Shown in pieces: positions 14,899-20,345 of a stretch of 20,345 nucleotides of DNA. The translations under genes were made by a program, and so were the position numbers. The first letter of the stretch is position 1. Every line of letters starts with the position of its first letter. The DNA comes from an uncultured Arthrobacter sp. (GTDB lineage Bacteria; Actinomycetota; Actinomycetes; Actinomycetales; Micrococcaceae), in contig CALMVY010000151.1 in assembly GCA_937873245.1 (NCBI GenBank), positions 1-20,345 of the forward strand, written 5' to 3'. Below the pieces are notes generated by a model. The model had not been told where the DNA came from. It ran no database searches and worked only from the letters and a program-made list of their open reading frames with translations.

Positions 14899-15246
14899 CT
14901 AGCCCTCGGCGATGACCGTCGCCGTGGCGATGCCGCCGTCGTGACTCATCGACAGGTGCCAGCGCTTGACGCCTTTCGAATCCGCCACGGCCAGCACCGT
15001 GCCTTTGACCTGAACGGTTGGTCCGTTCTGGTCAAGACCAATCCAGCAGTCCTGCCAGTTCATGCCCGCAGGAGCGCCGAGGACCTTGGCCACGGCCTCC
15101 TTTGCGGCGAACCGGGCAGCCAGGGAACGGGTGTTCAGCTCGCGTTCAGCGGGGACGAACAGCCGGTCGCGCAACCCGGGGGTGCGCTCCAGCTGCCGGC
15201 CGAACCGTTCAATGTCCACGACGTCTACGCCAATGCCAACAATCAT
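14899..15246 (-). CDS. acpS: Holo-[acyl-carrier-protein] synthase
   Basis: AcpS (EC 2.7.8.7) moves 4'-phosphopantetheine from CoA to a serine of apo-ACP, activating fatty acid synthesis. The 115-aa protein has the family's trimeric-type length. IVGIGVDVVDIERF (residues 2-15) contains the Mg-binding D8, and ARFAAKEAVAKVLG (44-57) contains E50. WHLSMSHDGGIATA is the usual C-terminal strand motif. The ATG at 15246 is 4 nt after the glmS stop with little independent ribosome binding site, so translation is probably coupled to glmS. Confidence 0.96.
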   Translation of the reverse strand: MIVGIGVDVVDIERFGRQLERTPGLRDRLFVPAERELNTRSLAARFAAKEAVAKVLGAPAGMNWQDCWIGLDQNGPTVQVKGTVLAVADSKGVKRWHLSMSHDGGIATATVIAEG

Positions 15247-15250
15247 GGCG

Positions 15251-17143
15251 TTATTCTACGGTCACGCTCTTGGCCAGGTTGCGAGGCTGGTCCACGTCGT
15301 AGCCCTTGGCGGAGGCCAGGGCAAGGGCAAAGATCTGCAGCGGAACCGTGCTGAGCAGCGGGGCCAGCAGCGTGGGGGTCTCCGGGATGTAGAAGACATG
15401 CTCGGCGTAGGCCTTGACGGCGTCGTCCCCCTCCTCCGCGATCACGATCGTCTTGGCGCCGCGCGCCCTGACTTCCTGGATGTTTGAGACAACCTTGGAG
15501 TGCAGCGAGTCACGGCCGCGGGGCGAGGGAACCACCACGAAGACCGGCTGGCCTTCCTCAATCAGCGCAATCGGGCCGTGCTTGAGTTCACCGGCCGCAA
15601 AGCCCTCGGCGTGGATGTAGGCCAGCTCCTTGAGCTTCAGCGCGCCCTCCATCGCCACCGGGAAGCCGACGTGGCGGCCCAGGAACAGCACGGACTTGGC
15701 CTCGGCCATGGACTCGCCGAGTTCCTTGATCTGGGCTTCGTTGTCGAGGATCTGCTGGATCTTGGCCGGGATCTTGCTGAGGTCCGCGAGGATGTCCTTG
15801 ATCTCGCCCTGGAACTTGTTGCCCCGCAGCTGGGCCAGGTAGAGGCCCAGGAGGTAGGCGGCGGTAATCTGCGCCAGGAAGGCCTTGGTGGAGGCGACGG
15901 CGATTTCCGGGCCGGCGTGGGTGTACAGCACGGCGTCGGATTCGCGCGGGATGGTGGAGCCGTTGGTGTTGCAGATCGAGACCGTCTTGGCGCCCTGTTC
16001 CTTGGCGTAGCGGACGGCCATCAGGGTGTCCATGGTCTCGCCGGACTGGGAGATGGAGACGATCAGGGTGTTCTCATCCACGATCGGGTCGCGGTAGCGG
16101 AATTCGTGGGAGAGCTCCACCTCGGTGGGGATCCGGCACCAGTGCTCGATCGCGTACTTGGCCACCTGCCCGGCGTAGGCGGAGGTTCCGCAGGCGAGGA
16201 CGATGATCTTGTCCACGCTCTTGAGCAGTTCCGGATCAACCCGGAGCTCGTCCAGGGTCAGCCTTCCGTTGATGTCCGAGCGGCCCAGCAGGGTCTGCAG
16301 CACGGCGTCCGGCTGGTCATGGATTTCCTTCTCCATAAAGGACGGGAAGCCGCCCTTTTCCGCGGAAGCCGGGTCCCAGTTGACGTGGTATTCCTTGCCT
16401 TCGGCCGGGGCGCCGTAGAAGTCCGTGATTTCCACGGTGTCAGCGGTGATCGTCACGATCTGGTCCTGGCCAAGTTCGACGGCGCGGCGCGTGTAGTCAA
16501 TGAAGCCGGAGACGTCGGAGCCGAGGAAGTTCTCGCCGTCGCCGAGGCCGACGACCAGCGGGGAGTTGCGGCGGGCGGCCACAACGACGTCGGGCTGGTC
16601 CGCGTGCACGGCGAGAAGGGTGAAGGCGCCCTCGAGGCGCTGGCAGGCGAGCTGCATGGCTTTGGTGAGGCCGCCGTTGGCGGAGTCGCCCTTGAGCTGG
16701 TTGCGGTAGATGTCGCCCAGGAGCGCGGCAGCGACCTCTGTGTCGGTTTCGGAGTGGAACGTCACGCCCTTGCGCTTGAGTTCCAGTTTGAGCTCGGCAA
16801 AGTTTTCGATGATGCCGTTGTGGATGACTGCGAGCTTGCCCTCATCGGAGAGATGCGGGTGCGCGTTCTGGTCCGTCGGGCCGCCGTGGGTGGCCCAGCG
16901 GGTGTGACCGATGCCGGTCAGCGATTCCGGCAGCGGGCTGGCCTCGAGCTCGGCAATGAGGTTGCTCAGTTTGCCTGACTTCTTGCGGGACGAAATGGTT
17001 CCGTCGGCTACCACGGCGATGCCTGCGGAGTCGTACCCCCGGTACTCCAGGCGCCGCAGTCCCTCAAGGACAACGTCCAGGGCATTGTGTCCAGTATTTA
17101 CCCGGCCAGCGGAGTGGCCCACATATCCAACGATTCCACACAT
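15251..17143 (-). CDS. glmS: Glutamine-fructose-6-phosphate aminotransferase (isomerizing)
   Basis: GlmS (EC 2.6.1.16) makes glucosamine-6-phosphate from fructose-6-phosphate and glutamine. This starts UDP-GlcNAc synthesis for peptidoglycan and, in this organism, mycothiol. The 630-aa product begins MCGIVGYVGHSAG, with Cys2 as the Ntn nucleophile exposed after Met removal. HTRWATHGGPTDQNAHPH and HNGIIENFAEL are glutaminase-domain motifs. Two SIS domains follow: ACGTSAYAG with SISQSGETMDTL, then LFLGRHVGFPVAMEGALKLKE. It ends in the typical LAKSVTVE. It is divergent from coaA over a 153-bp spacer. No glmS ribozyme-like leader is seen. Confidence 0.97.
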   Translation of the reverse strand: MCGIVGYVGHSAGRVNTGHNALDVVLEGLRRLEYRGYDSAGIAVVADGTISSRKKSGKLSNLIAELEASPLPESLTGIGHTRWATHGGPTDQNAHPHLSDEGKLAVIHNGIIENFAELKLELKRKGVTFHSETDTEVAAALLGDIYRNQLKGDSANGGLTKAMQLACQRLEGAFTLLAVHADQPDVVVAARRNSPLVVGLGDGENFLGSDVSGFIDYTRRAVELGQDQIVTITADTVEITDFYGAPAEGKEYHVNWDPASAEKGGFPSFMEKEIHDQPDAVLQTLLGRSDINGRLTLDELRVDPELLKSVDKIIVLACGTSAYAGQVAKYAIEHWCRIPTEVELSHEFRYRDPIVDENTLIVSISQSGETMDTLMAVRYAKEQGAKTVSICNTNGSTIPRESDAVLYTHAGPEIAVASTKAFLAQITAAYLLGLYLAQLRGNKFQGEIKDILADLSKIPAKIQQILDNEAQIKELGESMAEAKSVLFLGRHVGFPVAMEGALKLKELAYIHAEGFAAGELKHGPIALIEEGQPVFVVVPSPRGRDSLHSKVVSNIQEVRARGAKTIVIAEEGDDAVKAYAEHVFYIPETPTLLAPLLSTVPLQIFALALASAKGYDVDQPRNLAKSVTVE

Positions 17144-17296
17144 GGACTCAAGCCTAGCGGGTTTCCCCGAGGGGGGACGTAGGATAAGCGCTCACAACAC
17201 GCCGCCCGCAGCCCGTGCGGCTTTGTCTGCCGCCTGGCCGGGACGTCCGGGCCGGCCCATTTCGCTCTCGGCCCGGCGGGGGGCAGAATCTCTAGG
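17144..17296. promoter_or_regulatory. Divergent glmS-coaA intergenic region
   Basis: This spacer must carry both promoters. For glmS, TAGGCT about 10 nt before the ATG is a possible -10 giving a nearly leaderless message. For coaA, CAGAAT at 17284-17289 is a possible -10, which would place the start of transcription close to the GTG at 17297. Neither has a clear -35. CCCC/GGGG runs around 17167-17177 can pair, but the loop is too small for a strong hairpin. Confidence 0.3.
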
Positions 17297-18262
17297 GTGA
17301 CTTTGCAACGCAATGAAGCGAACGGCGACGGCGGCTCCCCGTTCGTGGAGCTGGACCGGCAGACCTGGTCCCGGCTCGCTGCCCAGATGGAGCAGCCCCT
17401 CAACCAGGAGGACGTGCTCCGCCTCCGCGGCCTCGGCGACCCCCTGGACATGAAGGAAATCCGCGAGGTCTACCTCCCGTTGTCCCGGCTGCTGCACCTG
17501 TATGTCGAGGCGGCCGGCCAGCTGCATGCGGCAACCACCACCTTCCTGGGCGAACAGACCCAGCGCACACCGTTTGTGATCGGCGTCGCCGGGTCAGTGG
17601 CCGTGGGCAAGTCGACCATCGCCCGCGTGCTCCGCGAGATGCTCCGCCGCTGGCCCGGCACACCCAATGTCGAGCTCATCACCACGGACGGTTTCCTGTA
17701 CCCGCTGGCGGAACTCAAGCGGCGGCAACTGCTGGAGCGCAAGGGATTCCCCGAGTCCTACGACCGCCGCGCGCTGCTCCGGTTTGTGAGCGAAATCAAG
17801 GGCGGCGCCGAGGAAGTCCGGGCACCCTGGTACTCGCACGTGACTTACGACATCGTCCCGGGCAAGGAAGTGGTGGTGCGCCGCCCCGACGTCCTGATCG
17901 TCGAAGGCCTGAACGTCCTGGCGCCGGCCCGGCCGCGGCATGACGGGCGGCAAGGGCTGGCCCTGAGTGACTTCTTCGATTTTTCCATCTATGTTGATGC
18001 CAAAACGTCCTACATCGAGGAGTGGTACGTGGACCGCTTCCGCAAACTGCGCACCACGGCGTTCGCCCAGCCGGAGTCCTACTTCCACCGCTACGCCACG
18101 CTCTCGGACGCCGAGGCGGAACAGACTGCCCGCGAGATCTGGAAGCGCATCAACGAGCCGAACCTCGAAGAGAATGTGCTGCCCACCCGCGGCCGTGCGC
18201 AGCTGGTGCTCACCAAGGATGCCGACCATTCCATCCGCCGCATGTTGCTGCGCAAGGTGTAG
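17297..18262 (+). CDS. coaA: Type I pantothenate kinase
   Basis: CoaA (EC 2.7.1.33) phosphorylates pantothenate, the first and usually rate-setting step of CoA synthesis. The 321-aa protein has the length of the bacterial type I family. The P-loop is GVAGSVAVGKST (residues 96-107). LITTDGFLYP, KGFPESYD, WYSHVTYDIVPG, LIVEGLNVL and YVDAKTSYIEEWYVDRF are all diagnostic. The proposed start is the GTG at 17297. No good Shine-Dalgarno lies at the right distance, so the message may be leaderless. The next gene begins 53 nt after the stop on the same strand. CoA feeds the neighbouring AcpS. Confidence 0.96.
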   Translation: MTLQRNEANGDGGSPFVELDRQTWSRLAAQMEQPLNQEDVLRLRGLGDPLDMKEIREVYLPLSRLLHLYVEAAGQLHAATTTFLGEQTQRTPFVIGVAGSVAVGKSTIARVLREMLRRWPGTPNVELITTDGFLYPLAELKRRQLLERKGFPESYDRRALLRFVSEIKGGAEEVRAPWYSHVTYDIVPGKEVVVRRPDVLIVEGLNVLAPARPRHDGRQGLALSDFFDFSIYVDAKTSYIEEWYVDRFRKLRTTAFAQPESYFHRYATLSDAEAEQTAREIWKRINEPNLEENVLPTRGRAQLVLTKDADHSIRRMLLRKV

Positions 18263-18315
18263 CACAGGTGTGCCACGACGGGTCCGCGGAACATCCGGTG
18301 GCGCCGGAATCCGTC

Positions 18316-19179
18316 ATGCTCCCGCCCAGCAGGCGTGTCTTCAGCCGCCTGCTGCTGGCAGGATCGGGCCTCGCCGCCCTGAGCGCCTGCTCCACCGAAG
18401 CTGCCCGGCCGACGTCGTCCGCTGCCGGCTCGCCGTCCGCGGCGACGTCGAGTTCCAGCGCAACGCCGTCCGTTACGGCAAGCGCCGCGCCGTCCGCGGC
18501 GCCTGTGCCGGTCAGTCCTGCGGCAACGGCGCCAGGAACGACGCCGCCCCCGGCGCCTTCCGCTGCCGCCGCGCCCCGGCACTCGCTCACTGACCCGGCG
18601 AGCCCGTGGGTGGTCGTGAACAAGCACCGGCCGCTCTCCCCCGCTGCCTATGTACCGGCCGACCTCGTCCAGCCGTCCGTCCGGCTCGCGGTGTCGGGCG
18701 AAGCGGCACTGCTTAACAGCACGACGGCGGCAGCGGCGGAGAAGATGTTCGCGGCCGCCGCGGCGGCCGGAGTCGTCATTACGCTGGCGAGCGGCTATCG
18801 CTCCTTCAACAGCCAAATCGCCACCTACAACAGGTGGGTGCAGGCGGAGGGCCAGGCTGCAGCGGACACCGCCTCCGCGCGGCCCGGCTACTCGGAACAC
18901 CAGACCGGCTGGTCCTTCGACATCGGCGACGGCAGCGGGCGGGACAGCTTCACTCCCGCGTTCGCCAATCAGCCCGCCGCGGTCTGGGCGAAGGCCAACG
19001 CCCACTTGTTCGGCTTCGTGGTCCGCTACCCCTGGATGTTCCACACGATCACCGGCTACTACTACGAGCCCTGGCATCTGCGCTATGTCGGGGTGGACGC
19101 GGCCGGCGAGATGAAGACCAAAGGCATTGCGACCCTTGAGGAGTACTTTGGGCTGGAAGCGGCACCGACGTACCTGTGA
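18316..19179 (+). CDS. Tat-type lipoprotein D-alanyl-D-alanine carboxypeptidase (VanY/M15B family)
   Basis: This is a zinc D,D-carboxypeptidase that trims the terminal D-Ala of peptidoglycan stem peptides outside the membrane. With the ATG at 18316 the product is 287 aa. The signal region PSRRVFSRLLLAGSG carries twin arginines (R6, R7), and the lipobox LSAC places the lipidated Cys at 25. Residues 26-90 form a Ser/Ala/Pro/Thr-rich spacer. The M15 domain follows: SGYRSFNSQ (159-167), SEHQTGWSFDIG (zinc ligands H195 and D202) and EPWHLRYVG (catalytic E251, zinc H254). A GTG at 18298 is an alternative start. GGAA at 18306-18309 is a weak ribosome binding site for the ATG. The chosen start gives a standard-length signal peptide. 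It may be co-transcribed with coaA. Confidence 0.9.
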   Translation: MLPPSRRVFSRLLLAGSGLAALSACSTEAARPTSSAAGSPSAATSSSSATPSVTASAAPSAAPVPVSPAATAPGTTPPPAPSAAAAPRHSLTDPASPWVVVNKHRPLSPAAYVPADLVQPSVRLAVSGEAALLNSTTAAAAEKMFAAAAAAGVVITLASGYRSFNSQIATYNRWVQAEGQAAADTASARPGYSEHQTGWSFDIGDGSGRDSFTPAFANQPAAVWAKANAHLFGFVVRYPWMFHTITGYYYEPWHLRYVGVDAAGEMKTKGIATLEEYFGLEAAPTYL

Positions 19180-19206
19180 GCCTGTAGGCAATCCGCGCGG
19201 CGATCA

Positions 19207-20115
19207 TTATCTGGCTTTGCGCAGTCGCGCTTGCCCACGTATAAAGAAGCCGTCTTTAGCGCCTCGACCTGCCAGCCTCGGGATTGCGGCCAGCATCGTG
19301 AGCGGTATGAGTCCCACAAGAACAGGTGAAGCCAGCACCATGGCGGGGGGTACCAACCATGGCCACTGTTTCCGCGCGCCGACTACCACCAGAAGTACTG
19401 CCATGACGCACCGAAGCATGAAACTGCTTCGACTGTCCGGCGTTCCATCCTTGTTTTCAATCAAGAACCGGATCCATTCGTTCCAGAGCCCGGGTTCCAG
19501 TGCGTATGAAACCGCTACGACCAGTGCGACGCCTGCGAGGCCTTGCAGCAGCCGTCGCCAGTCTCCGCGTACTGCAAACCAAAGGAGCCCGACGCCCACA
19601 GTTACCTTCGTCAGAATCGGGAACGCCCAGGCGGCCGGTCGGCGCAATCCGATCACAGCGGCTCCCGCGAGAAGAATATAGATGTTGCCAACCACGATTT
19701 CTGGCACACAGAGCAGAAAAATCGGTACCGCCCATCGGGTCCTAAGCGGCTTTACAAGCCAGAGGAGGACTGCGGCTTCTAAGAAGATCCATAATGCTAA
19801 GAACGGCGGCCACGGAAGCAACGCGAGCGGACGGACGACGGCAAGGAAGATCGGCGAGTAGAGATAGGCGTCCTGCCTGCCCGGAGCCCTCCCATATACC
19901 TGCTCGCCCTGAGCGGCCAGCCAGTAGGCGTGGGAATCTTGCCCCAAAGAACCCAGGGCAATTCCCCGGATCGATACATAGATGGAAAGCAGTCCCAAGG
20001 CCCAGGTGAGTACTACCGCGGCCCGCGTCGCCAAAGGGAACTGCTTGGCGAAATCGAATCGTTCTTTCGTGGTCGGCCCAGTGATAGCGGCTCCAGTGTG
20101 GCTAACTTTCCCCAT
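19207..20115 (-). CDS. Polytopic membrane protein, GT87/DUF2029-like (GT-C fold) candidate glycosyltransferase
   Basis: The 302-aa product has about eight hydrophobic segments, such as AAVVLTWALGLLSIYVSI, FLALWIFLEAAVLLWLV and AVPIFLLCVPEIVVGNIYIL. The first long external loop contains GQDSHAYWLAAQG (D60) followed by DAYLYSPIFLAVVRPL. This matches the pattern of GT87 polyprenyl-phosphomannose-dependent mannosyltransferases such as PimE, in which a loop aspartate is catalytic. At 302 aa it is shorter than the usual 380-430, so it may be partial in function or a divergent member. GC is clearly lower than in neighbours, near 52% in the two 60-base rows counted, and codon use is less biased, which suggests acquisition. 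It is convergent with the carboxypeptidase, with only 27 bp between the genes. Acceptor and product are unknown. Confidence 0.72.
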   Translation of the reverse strand: MGKVSHTGAAITGPTTKERFDFAKQFPLATRAAVVLTWALGLLSIYVSIRGIALGSLGQDSHAYWLAAQGEQVYGRAPGRQDAYLYSPIFLAVVRPLALLPWPPFLALWIFLEAAVLLWLVKPLRTRWAVPIFLLCVPEIVVGNIYILLAGAAVIGLRRPAAWAFPILTKVTVGVGLLWFAVRGDWRRLLQGLAGVALVVAVSYALEPGLWNEWIRFLIENKDGTPDSRSSFMLRCVMAVLLVVVGARKQWPWLVPPAMVLASPVLVGLIPLTMLAAIPRLAGRGAKDGFFIRGQARLRKAR

Positions 20116-20231
20116 GCCCCGATCTTGCCACGCGGCGTTACTCAGGTCACGGCATCTCCGCGCGGTTAACTCGAGAAATAAGACAACAAGTCAAGGAAAC
20201 CATAGCTGTGGAGGTGTCACCCTCGGTCGGA
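20116..20231 (-). promoter_or_regulatory. Intergenic region with a candidate promoter for the GT87-like gene
   Basis: On the minus strand TTGACT (20194-20189) is a good -35. AGTTAA (20171-20166) follows after 17 nt as a fair -10, placing the start of transcription about 43 nt before the ATG at 20115. The region is relatively AT-rich. No hairpin terminator for the gene at 20232 was recognised. Confidence 0.4.
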
Positions 20232-20345
20232 TTAGTTCGGGCTTGCGGTTGCTGCCGACAAGTCCGATCCCAGTTCGAGAACCAGCGCCAGCTCGGTCCG
20301 GACCACCCGGGCCAGGCCTTCGGCGACTTTGTGCGCGGTGTCGTG
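20232..20345 (-). CDS. Unidentified protein, C-terminal 37 residues only
   Basis: An open frame enters from the window edge and ends at TAA (20234-20232). It reads HDTAHKVAEGLARVVRTELA and then LVLELGSDLSAATASPN. Third positions are mostly G or C, as in real genes here, and the segment is predicted to be mainly helical. There is too little to name a family. It is on the same strand as the GT87-like gene, with a 116-bp gap. Confidence 0.55.
   Translation of the reverse strand, partial: HDTAHKVAEGLARVVRTELALVLELGSDLSAATASPN

Noticed and set aside
13423..15354. 643-codon plus-strand open frame opposite nnr and acpS
   Set aside because: It spans two well-supported minus-strand genes and has no family features.
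15500..16978. 492-codon plus-strand open frame opposite glmS
   Set aside because: It is an antisense shadow of glmS.
1..20345. CRISPR array, tRNA, rRNA or riboswitch
   Set aside because: No regularly spaced repeats, tRNA-like cloverleaf or known aptamer pattern was seen by eye.

Overview
The window looks like chromosomal DNA of a high-GC actinobacterium, most likely Arthrobacter, Pseudarthrobacter or a close Micrococcaceae relative. The evidence is strong G/C bias at third codon positions, a mycothiol glycosyltransferase (MshA), a complete glgX-treY-treZ trehalose operon, an actinobacterial Ino1, and the conserved glmS-acpS-nnr block. It is mostly housekeeping and carbon-metabolism DNA. The organism call is inferred from gene content, not from a database match.

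Layout, left to right. (1) Positions 1-176: 5' end of an unidentified minus-strand gene with an apparent frameshift, divergent from mshA. (2) 339-3441: mshA then fhs on the plus strand. (3) 3443-4549: a cassette-like segment. A gene for an AbiEi/DUF559 (Vsr-like nuclease fold) protein lies between two nearly identical 67-bp inverted repeats. (4) 4562-5647: ino1 on the minus strand, with a 16-bp perfect palindrome in its leader. (5) 5817-13241: a minus-strand operon glgX-treY-treZ followed by an aldo/keto reductase, ending in a GC-rich hairpin at 5753-5790 and preceded by a small inverted repeat at 13281-13294. (6) 13333-17143: minus-strand operon glmS-acpS-nnr. (7) 17297-19179: divergent plus-strand coaA, then a Tat-type lipoprotein D,D-carboxypeptidase. 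(8) 19207-20115: a minus-strand polytopic GT87-like membrane protein with lower GC than its neighbours. (9) 20232-20345: the last 37 codons of an unidentified minus-strand gene.

How the genes work together. GlmS starts UDP-GlcNAc synthesis and Ino1 makes inositol-3-phosphate. These are the two substrates MshA joins in the first step of mycothiol synthesis, so one window carries the committed enzymes for both precursors and the enzyme that couples them. GlgX, TreY and TreZ debranch glycogen, isomerise the reducing end and release trehalose. CoaA commits pantothenate to CoA, and AcpS uses CoA to charge acyl carrier protein. Nnr repairs damaged NAD(P)H.

The most unusual structure is the palindrome-flanked nuclease-like gene at 3443-4549. 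Both palindromes are 67 bp, with 22-bp arms and a 23-nt centre. They share arm sequence but differ in the centre, and both centres keep an inner hairpin. This pattern fits a family of dispersed palindromic elements, possibly associated with the DUF559 gene in the way REP elements associate with RAYT transposases. That link is inference and needs a genome-wide scan.
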